Under the pieces are notes generated by a model. That model was not told the DNA's origin and made no database searches. It was given only the letters and a program-made list of their open reading frames with translations. A stretch of 64,000 nt of DNA. Source: Aporhodopirellula rubra (GTDB lineage: Bacteria; Planctomycetota; Planctomycetia; Pirellulales; Pirellulaceae). The DNA lies in contig NZ_JACHXU010000001.1 in assembly GCF_014192335.1 (NCBI RefSeq), positions 248,001-312,000 of the forward strand, given 5' to 3'. The stretch's first letter is position 1, and each line of letters starts with the position of its first letter. A program made the translations under genes and the position numbers. Shown here one piece after another: positions 54,659 to 64,000 of this stretch.

Positions 54659-57199
54659 ATGACGTCAACGCTCCATCGGAATGAACGGTTTCTTTGCTTG
54701 TGCATTGCCTTGCTGGCAGTCTTCTTTGTCACCGGTGAGGTCGCGGTAGCAGCCGGCCCGTTGGCGAAATCCGCCGCGACGACGACAGTCGATTTGCCCG
54801 CCCGCGTCGACGGTGCGATCCCCGAAAGAGGCAGTTGGAGCGAGCGGCCGGCAACGATTTGGCAGGAGGCTTTTGTCACCGGCAACGGAACACTCGGTGC
54901 AATGGTCTTCGGCGATCCCGCTCACGAACGGATCGTGCTGAATCACGAAAGACTTTACGAACCACTGCTGGATTCACCGTGCCCTGTTCCCGACATTGCT
55001 TCGTCATTGCCTGAAGTTCGCAGGTTGATGCGAGAGGGCAAATACGCGGAGGCCTATGCGCATTCGTACCAGGCCGCTCTCGACGCGGGGTTTCCGGGAA
55101 TTCAATGGACCGATCCGTATCATCCCGCCTGTGCATTAACGATCGACCAAAGCGCGAACGTCGACGGGCAGGTTCCATCCATCCGCACGGTTGATTTTCA
55201 ATCTGGAGAAGTCAGCGTTCACTGGAAATCTGCCGACAAACCTTTTGTGCGACAAACGTTTGTCTCTCGACCCGATGGCGTGATCGTGATGCGAATCACC
55301 GGCGGCGACGGTGAACGTGTGAAGGGACGGATGGGTTTGGTGAATCAGGATTCCCGTCCGAAAAGCAAACGCACCGACGAGAAAGGCGGCGGGTATCACG
55401 ATCCTGAAATCGCGGCCGATGACGAGTGGTTGACCTATCACTGCAAGTACGAACGATCGCCTCGCGGTTACGCGGTCGCGGCACGCTTCGTTCCCGTTGG
55501 TGGCAACTGTGTGGCAAACCGAGCGTCTGTCGAATTTGATGCGGAACAGTTGGTGATGTTGATCGGAATCGAGTCCGTTGAGATTGATGACGGTTCTGGT
55601 GAGTCGATGCGTCAGTTGCAACAGCGTCTCTCGAAGATTGACGCTGACTACGACGCGTTGCTCGAGCGGCATGCTGCGGTTCATCGTGAAATGTTCGATC
55701 GTGTCGATTTTCGATTAGCGGGATCACAGTCGCGGGAAATGAGTAATGAAGCTTTGATCGAGCTTCAAAAGCAAACCGCCGACGAGAGCATGCAGCCCGC
55801 GCTGCTCGAGAAAATGTTCGACATGGGGCGGTACACTTTGATCTGTTCCTCCGGTGAATGGCCACCGAATTTGATGGGCCTGTGGAACGGTGAGTGGAGG
55901 CCCGAATGGTCGGGCGACTTCACTCTCGATGCGAACGTCAATTTGCAGATTTCGGGCGCGAATTTGGGAGCCCTTCCCGAAGCGATCGCTAGCTACGATC
56001 GATTGGTAACGGGAGTCGCCGGCGACTGGCGTACCAACGCGAGAAATCTGTTCGGGTGCCGAGGGATTCTCGCGGGCTCTCGAACCGATGGTCGGCACAA
56101 CCTGCATACGCACTTTTCGCCGACCTTCCCCGGACACCTTTGGCTATCCGGTGCCCAGTGGATGTTGTTGCCGATGGTCGAACACTACCAAACAACTGGT
56201 GACGAGGTGTATTTAAAAAAACGGTTGTTGCCGTTGATGAAAGATGTCGCGTTGTTCTACGAAGATTTTTTAAAAGAACGCGACGACAACGGTGACCGCA
56301 TGTTTGTGCCATCTTATTCACCGGAGAATCACCCGGGCAACAGTAAGTCACCCGCCGCGATCAATGCGGCGATGGACATCGCGTGTTGCAAGGAGGTTTT
56401 GACTCAGTTGGTTTCACTCCGCGAGAATGCCGAGTTGTCGGACGATGAGGTTCAACGCTATACGAGCCTACTCAAAGAAATGCCTGACTATTTGATCAAT
56501 GAAGATGGAGCGTTGAAGGAGTGGGCGTATCCCGATTTGGACGACAACTACAACCATCGCCATGTCTCACATCTGTATCCGGTCTGGCCTGGGCACGAAA
56601 TCAATCCCGATGACACGCCCGAGTGGTTTGACGCTGCCGCAGAGGCGGCTCGCCGTCGTGGTCGGGGGAACGGTTCGGCGCACGGGCTTTCGCATATGGC
56701 GTTGATCGGAACGCGTTTGAAAGACGCCGATCTCGTCGAAGGCAACCTGCGATTCATGTTGTCGCGTGGCTACGTCTTGCCGAGTCTGTTCACGTATCAC
56801 AACCCGGGGCGGATTTATAACGCGGACATGCTGCACAGCCTGCCGGCGGTGGTGATGGAGATGCTCGTCTATTCCAAGCCCGCGACGCCCACGCGAGCGG
56901 GCGAAATTGAACTGATTCCGGCATTGAAGAACACGCCGGCATTCGCGGTGGGCGAGATCCACGGCGTTCAGTGCCGAAACCAGGCCTCGATCAGGACCCT
57001 CGCGTGGGACCTCAATCAATCTCAACTCAAACTCGAGTTGGTATCGGCGATTTCGCAGACGCTCAATATTCGCGTTCGTCGCGGTGTCGCGTCGGCGACC
57101 AAGGAAGACGGGAAAACGCTTCCGCTTGCGGAAAATGACCGTTTTTCAGTTGATTTGGAGCCGAACCAGCCGGTTCAGTTGTTGATCCGCCTGCGTTAG
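54659..57199 (+). CDS. GH95 family alpha-L-fucosidase-like glycoside hydrolase, secreted
   Basis: The protein has 846 residues from the ATG at 54659; the upstream frame from 54620 is a non-signal extension. A signal peptide ends near EVAVAAG. GH95 features: N-terminal beta domain with GNGTLGAMVFGDP and LNHERLYEP, the (alpha/alpha)6 region with WNGEWRPEWSGDFTLDANVNLQ, the acidic SPENHPG, and HRHVSHLYPVWPGHEI. The family hydrolyses alpha-1,2-fucosidic bonds, or related galactosides in some members. It probably acts on fucosylated or sulfated glycans outside the cytoplasm, in line with the polysaccharide theme of the window. The likely substrate is not decided. Confidence 0.88.
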   Translation: MTSTLHRNERFLCLCIALLAVFFVTGEVAVAAGPLAKSAATTTVDLPARVDGAIPERGSWSERPATIWQEAFVTGNGTLGAMVFGDPAHERIVLNHERLYEPLLDSPCPVPDIASSLPEVRRLMREGKYAEAYAHSYQAALDAGFPGIQWTDPYHPACALTIDQSANVDGQVPSIRTVDFQSGEVSVHWKSADKPFVRQTFVSRPDGVIVMRITGGDGERVKGRMGLVNQDSRPKSKRTDEKGGGYHDPEIAADDEWLTYHCKYERSPRGYAVAARFVPVGGNCVANRASVEFDAEQLVMLIGIESVEIDDGSGESMRQLQQRLSKIDADYDALLERHAAVHREMFDRVDFRLAGSQSREMSNEALIELQKQTADESMQPALLEKMFDMGRYTLICSSGEWPPNLMGLWNGEWRPEWSGDFTLDANVNLQISGANLGALPEAIASYDRLVTGVAGDWRTNARNLFGCRGILAGSRTDGRHNLHTHFSPTFPGHLWLSGAQWMLLPMVEHYQTTGDEVYLKKRLLPLMKDVALFYEDFLKERDDNGDRMFVPSYSPENHPGNSKSPAAINAAMDIACCKEVLTQLVSLRENAELSDDEVQRYTSLLKEMPDYLINEDGALKEWAYPDLDDNYNHRHVSHLYPVWPGHEINPDDTPEWFDAAAEAARRRGRGNGSAHGLSHMALIGTRLKDADLVEGNLRFMLSRGYVLPSLFTYHNPGRIYNADMLHSLPAVVMEMLVYSKPATPTRAGEIELIPALKNTPAFAVGEIHGVQCRNQASIRTLAWDLNQSQLKLELVSAISQTLNIRVRRGVASATKEDGKTLPLAENDRFSVDLEPNQPVQLLIRLR

Positions 57200-57411
57200 A
57201 TCTCCGTTGAGAATTCACTTGTTGATGCGTTGATTTAACCTAGACTATAAGTCCCTCACTTGGGGGCGAGGGTTTGCATACGCCTTTTCTCAGCTAATTC
57301 ACACGACCGGCCGAATTGTTGTCCGGTGTGGGGGGCTTTTCCCCATATATCTAACGGACTGCCCCGGTCGAGTAAGGACGAACCTTGCTTTTGTGAAATG
57401 CTGCCAAACAG

Positions 57412-59277
57412 ATGATCAACATGAAATCAACGAGCTACAGCCTGCTGCCGAGTCGTACGCTTCATGCCGTCGGAGCGGCATTGGTGATCGTCGCGTCGGT
57501 TTCGGCGACGACGCACGCGAAGGAGAGCGATGCCTCTTCATCGGAGTCTCGCGACACGGAATCGACGCAGCGGGACGATTCTTCTGACGCTCTCGATCCG
57601 TCCGAACTCGCCAACGCGGCATTGGACATCCTGCGTCAGAACTGCCACCGCTGTCATGGTGTGGAGTTCAAGATCGACAAGATGAATGTGCTCGATCGAG
57701 ACACGCTCGTTGGAGATGTCCGCCCGAATGCGGGAGGAGACCGCGAAGTTTATGTCGTTCCTGGTGACGCCGATGCTTCGCTGTTGTGGAACGTGATCAA
57801 CGACGATCACATGCCGCCGAAGAAACCGCTCGGCGACAACGACAAACAATTGATTCGCAAATGGATCGACGCGGGCGTTCCCTGGGAGACCAATTTGTCG
57901 CGAGAGTTCATCGATGATGTCGATGTTCTCAAACAAATCGCGCGGCATCTCTTTGATATTCGTAAAGAGGAGCGCAAGTTCCAGCGTTATCTGACAATCA
58001 CTCACATTCACAATAACCGGTCGGTTACTGATCGTGATTTGCGAATCTATCGCGCCGCACTGTCAAAAGCGGTCAATAGCATGTCGGACCAAGCCACGAT
58101 CAAACCGCCAACACCGATCGACGACGAAAGAACGATTTACAACATTGACCTGCGTCACTACGGATGGCAGGAGTTTGGAACCTGGGAGGCGGTACTCGAA
58201 AAGTATCCGTTCGGTCTGAAGCCTCAATCGAGCATCGAGGCACTGGAGATCTACGAGAAGATTGAAGAACTCTATGGTTCGGCGAACTTCGATGGCATCA
58301 CATCCATTCGCGCTGATTGGTTTGTTGCCAACGCGACCCGCCCGCCGTTGTATCACACGCTCACCGGGATTCCCGAACAACTCTCCACGCTGCTCGATCG
58401 GGTCGGCGTGGATATCGAGAAGAACTTTCGCCTCAACACCTCTCGCCGCGCTGGTTTGTTTGAAAGCGGAGTTTCAGGGCAAAACCGTTTGATCGAATAT
58501 CACTCTTCGACCAATGGGACGTTTTGGATCAGCTATGACTTCGACCGCAACGCAGGCCGCGGCAACCTTGCACGGTTCCCGTTGGGGCCCAAGTTCGAGA
58601 ACAATGAATTCGAGGCCGAGGCGTTCGAGCATGCCGGAGGTGAGATTATTTTCAATCTGCCCAACGGTCTGCACGCCTACATGTTGGTCGATGGTAAGGG
58701 GAACCGCATCGACGAAGGGCCGGTGAACATCGTGTGGGATTCACTCAACATTTCCGGCAGTCCCCTGATCGTTAACGGTCTGTCCTGCATCAGTTGCCAC
58801 AAGCATGGCATGCTCGACTTCACTGATTTCGTCCGTGAAGGGACCGCAGTGCAGAACCCACAGGCGCGTCGAAAGGTTCAGGAATTGTTTCCCGAGCAGA
58901 GCGAACTCGATCAGGCCCGCGAATCGACGAAGCAAAATTATTTGCAACATTTGTGGCGTGCTGTCGCTGGGGAATTGGAGTTGTCGGGTGGCGACCGTGA
59001 TGCGTTGCTCGACTATGAAGAGCCGATCAGTCGTGTCACTCAGCTTTACGCAAAGAACTTGAATCTCGATGCAGCGGCCTGCGAATTGGGCTTCGAAGAC
59101 AAAGACCTGCTTCGCAACCAAGTGTTCTCAGGACGACTCGTGGAACTCGGTTTGGGGCCGCTCGCCTTGGAAGGTGGCACGATCAAACGGGCGTTTTGGG
59201 ATTCCGCCGAAACGTCTTCTTCGGTCTTCCAGGAAGCCGCCAGTTCGCTGCGAATCGGGACTCCGATTTCAAACTAA
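57412..59277 (+). CDS. secreted c-type cytochrome domain protein, first gene of caspase locus
   Basis: The protein has 621 residues; a second in-frame ATG lies at 57421. A signal peptide ends near THAKESD. Two haem-binding motifs are visible: CHRCH (Cys78, Cys81, His82) in a planctomycete cytochrome C-type context (VVPGDADASLLW, DHMPPKKPLGD), and CISCH (Cys459, Cys462, His463). The middle has no family I recognise. Unlike the other cytochrome-type proteins here it lacks DUF1549/DUF1553. It begins a rightward run with the FlgO-like and WD40-caspase genes (gaps 61 and 3 bases). An electron-transfer or redox-sensing role is inferred. Confidence 0.88.
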   Translation: MINMKSTSYSLLPSRTLHAVGAALVIVASVSATTHAKESDASSSESRDTESTQRDDSSDALDPSELANAALDILRQNCHRCHGVEFKIDKMNVLDRDTLVGDVRPNAGGDREVYVVPGDADASLLWNVINDDHMPPKKPLGDNDKQLIRKWIDAGVPWETNLSREFIDDVDVLKQIARHLFDIRKEERKFQRYLTITHIHNNRSVTDRDLRIYRAALSKAVNSMSDQATIKPPTPIDDERTIYNIDLRHYGWQEFGTWEAVLEKYPFGLKPQSSIEALEIYEKIEELYGSANFDGITSIRADWFVANATRPPLYHTLTGIPEQLSTLLDRVGVDIEKNFRLNTSRRAGLFESGVSGQNRLIEYHSSTNGTFWISYDFDRNAGRGNLARFPLGPKFENNEFEAEAFEHAGGEIIFNLPNGLHAYMLVDGKGNRIDEGPVNIVWDSLNISGSPLIVNGLSCISCHKHGMLDFTDFVREGTAVQNPQARRKVQELFPEQSELDQARESTKQNYLQHLWRAVAGELELSGGDRDALLDYEEPISRVTQLYAKNLNLDAAACELGFEDKDLLRNQVFSGRLVELGLGPLALEGGTIKRAFWDSAETSSSVFQEAASSLRIGTPISN

Positions 59278-59338
59278 AACCATTCATCCTTTCAAACATC
59301 ACCTGCCGCTCATTACGTCAAGAACAAGGAACCCAACG

Positions 59339-60544
59339 ATGATCACGCGACGATCATGCTTCCCCGTCATCGCATGCACGCTGGTGCTCTCCGCGCTGAG
59401 CCTCATTTTTACCCCGTCGGCTCAGGCGGCATCACTCGACGATGCGATTATTAATCTCGCCGAAAATATCTCGGAGTACCTCGAGGAAAAGGGACAGCGA
59501 CAAATTATGCTCGGGACGTTCGATGGTCCCGGAGCTGCGACAGCAGGCCGCGCGATTCGAGCTTCGCTGAAGGATGAGTTGGCTAAGAAAGACACCCAGG
59601 TCGTTCCGCTCGGGGCAAGTTGGACGGTACGTGGTGCGTTCAGTTTTGAACAAACCGGTTCGGCCGCAATCGTCTTGATTAAAGCAAACCTGTTCGACAA
59701 ATCCGGTAAAGAAATCTCGGGCTTTCGCGAAAAGGTGAAAGTCGAAGAGGTGCGAAGTATCGAAGACATCAGCCGACTGCTCGGTTTGACGGTCGATCTG
59801 GATAAGGAACAGGACGCCGTTGCGGAAGCGGCAACCGATAGTACCGCGAGCAAGAGCGACACGGCCAAGCAACTCATTAGCAAACAAGCGGATGTCACCG
59901 ACAAACTCGTGTCGAGTGTGACCGAGCCGATCTTCGCATTTCGCAACGGTGACAATACGGTTGTCTCGCCCGATGCGGGTAGCAAGTTTCGTGTTGAAAT
60001 TCTGGTCGCCAACCGGTCTTCAAACGTTTTCAATCCGTTGTCGATCGAGAATGCGGGTGGGTTTCCGTTTGCCCCGTTGCAGGCCAATGATATTTACAAA
60101 ATTCGACTCTACAACGACTCCGATCATGCGGTCGGCGTGAAACTGTCGATCGACGGCATCAACTCGTTTTGCTTGTCCGAGGACGAATCGCTCCGCGGTC
60201 GCGGAACATGGTTCTTCCCGGCGAGGAGCGTGGGGGTGATTTCGGGGTGGTACGTTTCTCCGACCTTGCTTAAAGAGTTCGTCGTGACGGCCAACGGGGA
60301 ATCGCTCGGGTTGCCTCACGGTGCCGACATCGGAACCGTGACGGCTCAGTTCTTTCACGCGTGGACTGAAAATGAACAGCCACCCGCCGTCGAACTGTTG
60401 GCAAAAAACAAGGGCCAATTGCGAACAGGAATCGGTCGCGACATCACGCGCAAAGCCGGTTTCCAAAAGTGCTTCTTTGGTGAAACGTTGCTGAGTTCGG
60501 TGAGCATTCGTTACAGCAATCCCGACGACCTGCCACTCGAGTAA
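59339..60544 (+). CDS. secreted FlgO/CsgG-like protein, second gene of caspase locus
   Basis: The protein has 401 residues from the ATG at 59339, with AAGGA at 59326-59330. A signal peptide ends near PSAQAAS. Residues 32-150 have the pattern of FlgO/CsgG-type domains (LAENISEYLEEKG, IMLGTFDGPG, AIRASLKDEL, VRGAFSFEQ). A beta-rich C-terminal half (YKIRLYNDSDHAVGVKLSIDG) resembles DUF4384-like segments found in caspase-containing loci. It lies three bases ahead of the caspase gene, so the two are almost certainly co-translated. A scaffold or sensor function is inferred. Confidence 0.75.
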   Translation: MITRRSCFPVIACTLVLSALSLIFTPSAQAASLDDAIINLAENISEYLEEKGQRQIMLGTFDGPGAATAGRAIRASLKDELAKKDTQVVPLGASWTVRGAFSFEQTGSAAIVLIKANLFDKSGKEISGFREKVKVEEVRSIEDISRLLGLTVDLDKEQDAVAEAATDSTASKSDTAKQLISKQADVTDKLVSSVTEPIFAFRNGDNTVVSPDAGSKFRVEILVANRSSNVFNPLSIENAGGFPFAPLQANDIYKIRLYNDSDHAVGVKLSIDGINSFCLSEDESLRGRGTWFFPARSVGVISGWYVSPTLLKEFVVTANGESLGLPHGADIGTVTAQFFHAWTENEQPPAVELLAKNKGQLRTGIGRDITRKAGFQKCFFGETLLSSVSIRYSNPDDLPLE

Positions 60545-60547
60545 GTC

Positions 60548-63500
60548 ATGAGTCGATCGATCCACCACGTGAGGAATGTGAAGTGCGTCTGTCAGTTTTT
60601 GACGGCGTTCGTGATTCTCGGACAGGTGGTCATTTCGGCCGGCCCCGTTCGGGCTCAGACTCCGCCACCGCGAGTCGTTCTCGACACCGGCGGTCCAGCG
60701 GGCCAGATTCGCCAACTTCAATTCTCGTCGGATTCGCAGCGGCTCTACGCGGCCGGACTCGACAAGAGCGTGCATGTTTATGAAGTCGGATGGAATCGCG
60801 GTGATAACAAACCGCTCGAACTAACACGTGTTCCTTCCATGTACTGGGAACAGGCACGAGGCAATCGCGGCAGCATCTATTCGCTCGCCGTGCATGCGCG
60901 TCTGCCTGAAATGGTTGTCGGCGGCGTTGGGGCTCGGCAACAGACTGGGGATATCGCGGTCTTTGATCTCGCGCGTGGAGCCGTTTCAGGTTGTTTGCCC
61001 TCGCCTTTGGAGAGAACGGCCGAGGCAGAGGCGAAACAAATCGGTACGCTCGGACATCGATATTCGGTGATGTCGCTGGACTATTCACCAGATGGAAATC
61101 AAATCATCTCACGCGACGAACGCGGTGGCATGTTTCTGTGGCAGCGAGGACAAGGCGGCGGGTTGAGTCCCACGCGGTTGCGTCCGCCGAACCGGCAAGC
61201 CTCACGATTTGCACCACTGGCGGTTTTTACCGACGACCAAAACGTCGTTTACTCGCGTCAGGATCCTGACGGTCGTGTGCGACTCATCACCCGGTCGCTT
61301 CGCACCGGCAATGAGGCTACGTTCACTGAAGACTATCACGGACGAGTTGCCGCTCTGACACGGGACCACCGTGGCGTGCATTGGGCGTCCGCAGATGGAT
61401 TGGGGAACGTCTATCTCTCCGATCTTCGTGACCCCGCCAACCGACATCGAGTCAGCGCCGCGTTGCCTCACATTACCGCGATCGCCATGGGTGGCGCGAA
61501 GACGTTCGCTGTGTTGAGTAACGAATACATCGACGGACGGGCGGGGAAATCGATCGTCGAATTGTTTGACCTCGAATCGAGGCAGCGGTTGGACGCCTTG
61601 ACGGTATCCACGACCGAAAATTCACTCGCTCTCGCGATCTCTCCCGACGGCCGGTATCTCGCGGTGTCGAAGGAAGACCCACGTGAAATCCACCTCTTCC
61701 CGATGGCGGGTGATCAAAACGAGCCGATCTCGCGACCGCTCACTGGGCAACCGCCGATCACGACGGGAGCGAATGTCCTGTCGACCAACCAAGTCGCGTT
61801 GTCTCCCGATGGAACGCAGTTGGGGTTTGGTAGGAGTGAGGGTTTGATCACTTCGGTCTTGGATCTCAAGCACGGTGAAATACGAAATGACCAACCACCG
61901 CGGGACGACTGGACATTTCCTGTCATCGATCCGCCGGGGTGGCAGGTGATCCGAATTGATCGACCGACCACGCAACTGCGCGTCATTGATCCTCAGGGTA
62001 GGAATTGGCTGATCAGACTCGATCCGGCATTTCAGGGCACCTATTCGAGCCACTGTTTCTTGTTCAGCCCCGACCGAGACGAACCTGTCGGGATCGCGGT
62101 CGGTACCGAAAATGTCAACAGTATTTTCGTCTACGGGTTTAGCGGTAACGTCCCCGCGAGTTCGGACGCCTTGGCTCCATCAATGGTTCGCTGGTTTCGC
62201 GACCATACGGGAACCATCACTTCGTTGATTCCATCGATTGACGGTCGAACCCTGTTCAGCGGGTCGCACGACCAGACGATCAAAATGTGGCGTATCGCTG
62301 GTTTGTTCTCCGGTGCAATGGATGGCGAATTTGAGCAAGCTTCGTTCTGGGGTTGCGATTTTGAAATCGTCAACGGTGACGTGGTTGTGCGGCGAGTCGA
62401 TCCTGAGGGGATCGCGTTTGCGCGTTCATTGCGCGACGGCGACCGCATCACGCGGATCCAGGGTTACGACCGTCGGGATCTAAACACGATCCTCGACGCT
62501 CAGGCCGGAACCGCATCAGCCAATGAGATTCTCCGAACGTTGGGTCAGGTTTCTGTGCTACGGCAGAATCTGATTTACGCGGAATCGATTGGTGCCGATG
62601 GGCAAACCGAAACGAAACGATTCATCATTCGTCCGTCGTGGGAACCCTTTCTTACCGCGTTCGCGAACGAATTCGGCCAATGGGCGATCTGGCATCCTAG
62701 CGGATTTTTTAACGCTTCGGCGGCTGAGGGCGGTGGACTATTTGAATGGATGATTCTTCGCGGCGCCGACCAACCTCCGCGAATGGTCGAAGGTGGCTTT
62801 CTGGCGAAGGAGTTCGAACGCCCCGAAACGATTCAGAAATTGATTTCCGGAGTCAGCATTGTGGACGCGGTCGCCGGGGGGCCGCCAGTCGATGGGCACC
62901 TCGCGAGTGTGATCGACTCAACCCCGGATGTTACGATTCTGTTACCCGAAATCGGACGAACCCTCTCGGCGGAAACACCGAACACGATCACGGCTCGCAT
63001 CGATTTTGGATCCGCGAACCCGCAGGCGTATGACATTCGGGCGAACATTGACGCGGTGCGTTTGCCCGATCCGAATATCGAACAGCTTCCCAACAATCAG
63101 ATTCTGTGTACGTGGAATGTCAGTTCATCCGGTCGACTCAATCAGATCGAAGTCATCGCGAAGGAACGAGGAGGGGCGTTGGCGAGTTTGTACGCTTCTG
63201 ACGTGGCGTACCGACGAGGCGATACGGATCCCGAGACGCCCTATCAATTGCATCTGCTCTCGCTCGCGTCTGAGAACTACAGCGGACCGTTGGCGAATCA
63301 ACGCAACGGATTCGGACGTTTGGAGTTTCCGATCGACGATGTCGACGCGATCATCAAGACTCTCCGTGACAAACAACTCGCCGGGCTAGGACGCTATAAG
63401 TTGGGGAACGTTCGCGAGCTTCACGACAACGAAATCACAACTCAATCAGTTGCCGATGAGATTCGTAATCTGAACGATCAATTGCGTGGTACCGGTGGCA

Positions 63501-64000
63501 GACAGATCCTGATCGTTTACCTTTCGGGACACGGGACCACCATTGACGGTGAATACCATTACGTGACTACGACGAGTCGATCGGCCGAGGAAGCCGAACT
63601 GCGACGCAGTTCATTGCCCTGGTCGTTGCTGGATAAAGCAGGAGAACCGGGAACGGAGGTCATCTACATGATCGACACGTGTCACAGTGGTTCGGTCGTC
63701 GATGCCAAAAGCAGTATTCGCGATCCGTTGCAAAGTGGCGGTGTGGTGATCGCGGCTGCGAGTGGACGTGAATCGGCGAAGGAACTCGCACCCTTAGAAC
63801 ATGGGTGCTTTACTTTTTCCGTTCTCGCCGCCCTCGACGGAGATGCCGATGGCGTTCACCAAAGTCGACGTGGATCGGCGGGCGAGGGGCAGGTTTCCCA
63901 GGGTGCCGATGGCGTCGTGGATCTCGAAGAACTCGCGACGTTCGTTCGTGATTTCGTAGGGCAACTGACCGCCGGAGAACAGAAGCCCACGGTCAGCCCG
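60548..64000 (+). CDS. secreted WD40-PDZ-caspase (peptidase C14) protein, partial at window edge
   Basis: The first 1151 residues are visible; the frame stays open to the window end. A signal peptide ends near PVRAQTP. WD40-like repeats occur at about 46-78, 169-200 and 552-583 (GTITSLIPSIDGRTLFSGSH), with degenerate blades between. A PDZ-like segment follows (about 605-640: VVVRRVDPEGIAFARSL, GDRI). A caspase-fold domain starts near 890, with the catalytic His995 in YLSGHGT and Cys1045 in MIDTCHSGS, spaced as in active C14 peptidases. Substrate and trigger are unknown. It overlaps no gene and follows the FlgO-like gene by three bases. Confidence 0.88.
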   Translation, partial: MSRSIHHVRNVKCVCQFLTAFVILGQVVISAGPVRAQTPPPRVVLDTGGPAGQIRQLQFSSDSQRLYAAGLDKSVHVYEVGWNRGDNKPLELTRVPSMYWEQARGNRGSIYSLAVHARLPEMVVGGVGARQQTGDIAVFDLARGAVSGCLPSPLERTAEAEAKQIGTLGHRYSVMSLDYSPDGNQIISRDERGGMFLWQRGQGGGLSPTRLRPPNRQASRFAPLAVFTDDQNVVYSRQDPDGRVRLITRSLRTGNEATFTEDYHGRVAALTRDHRGVHWASADGLGNVYLSDLRDPANRHRVSAALPHITAIAMGGAKTFAVLSNEYIDGRAGKSIVELFDLESRQRLDALTVSTTENSLALAISPDGRYLAVSKEDPREIHLFPMAGDQNEPISRPLTGQPPITTGANVLSTNQVALSPDGTQLGFGRSEGLITSVLDLKHGEIRNDQPPRDDWTFPVIDPPGWQVIRIDRPTTQLRVIDPQGRNWLIRLDPAFQGTYSSHCFLFSPDRDEPVGIAVGTENVNSIFVYGFSGNVPASSDALAPSMVRWFRDHTGTITSLIPSIDGRTLFSGSHDQTIKMWRIAGLFSGAMDGEFEQASFWGCDFEIVNGDVVVRRVDPEGIAFARSLRDGDRITRIQGYDRRDLNTILDAQAGTASANEILRTLGQVSVLRQNLIYAESIGADGQTETKRFIIRPSWEPFLTAFANEFGQWAIWHPSGFFNASAAEGGGLFEWMILRGADQPPRMVEGGFLAKEFERPETIQKLISGVSIVDAVAGGPPVDGHLASVIDSTPDVTILLPEIGRTLSAETPNTITARIDFGSANPQAYDIRANIDAVRLPDPNIEQLPNNQILCTWNVSSSGRLNQIEVIAKERGGALASLYASDVAYRRGDTDPETPYQLHLLSLASENYSGPLANQRNGFGRLEFPIDDVDAIIKTLRDKQLAGLGRYKLGNVRELHDNEITTQSVADEIRNLNDQLRGTGGRQILIVYLSGHGTTIDGEYHYVTTTSRSAEEAELRRSSLPWSLLDKAGEPGTEVIYMIDTCHSGSVVDAKSSIRDPLQSGGVVIAAASGRESAKELAPLEHGCFTFSVLAALDGDADGVHQSRRGSAGEGQVSQGADGVVDLEELATFVRDFVGQLTAGEQKPTVSP

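Noticed and set aside
57253-57345. CCCTC...GAGGG and GGGG...CCCC stretches as terminators after GH95
   Set aside because: Stems are only four to five bases with no clear T run; too weak to call.

Overview
The window reads as chromosomal DNA of a planctomycete, most likely a Pirellulaceae (Rhodopirellula-like) bacterium. The basis is family content: paired planctomycete cytochrome/DUF1549/DUF1553 and DUF1501 proteins, a DUF1559 protein with a pilin-type N-terminus, DUF1080, ThuA and Tat-exported Gfo/Idh proteins, weak or absent Shine-Dalgarno sites, and frequent GTG/TTG starts. Species cannot be named from this. I see no tRNA, rRNA, CRISPR array, transposase or phage gene.

Layout. 1-2 kb: a small lipoprotein and a DUF1559 protein behind a promoter-like element that overlaps a perfect palindrome. 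2-17.3 kb: two divergent catabolic operons. The leftward one is ThuA, Gfo/Idh oxidoreductase, DUF1501, PSCyt1/DUF1549/DUF1553. The rightward one is PSCyt1/DUF1549/DUF1553, DUF1501, GH32 fructan hydrolase. 17.5-23 kb: membrane-anchored EEP phosphatase/nuclease, PhnP-like metallo-hydrolase, GT4 glycosyltransferase, PMT-like membrane protein, DUF1080 protein. 23.9-26.1 kb: DUF420, SCO1 and an ABC-2 permease, a cytochrome-oxidase/copper assembly type set without the oxidase itself. 26.4-28.4 kb: groES-groEL. 28.9-36.9 kb: PAP2 phosphatase, two unassigned proteins, a bacterial N-end-rule transferase (bpt), then a tight four-gene run of CPXCG protein, ComB-type phosphatase, ATP-grasp ligase and M20 amidohydrolase. 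36.9-48.6 kb: M14 carboxypeptidase, ABC-F ATPase, sucA, a tandem pair of metallophosphoesterases, tsaB, uppS and a LarA-like racemase. 48.8-54.6 kb: a REC-ATPase regulator beside a PAS-PAS hybrid histidine kinase with HPt, then a large secreted protein of unknown function. 54.7-57.2 kb: GH95 alpha-L-fucosidase-like enzyme.

The most striking region is the right end (57.4-64 kb). A secreted protein with two CxxCH haem motifs, a secreted FlgO/CsgG-like protein and a secreted WD40-PDZ-caspase (C14) protein lie on one strand with gaps of 61 and 3 bases. Haem protein, WD40 platform and caspase protease are the component types of the animal apoptosome, here apparently outside the cytoplasmic membrane. 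The last gene runs off the window. The functional link is inference from gene order and domains only.

How genes work together: the divergent operons and the GH95, DUF1080 and ThuA genes point to breakdown of complex polysaccharides. The 23.9-26.1 kb block supports respiratory complex assembly, and sucA feeds the TCA cycle. The two-component pair probably forms an internal phosphorelay ending in an anti-sigma-type ATPase domain.
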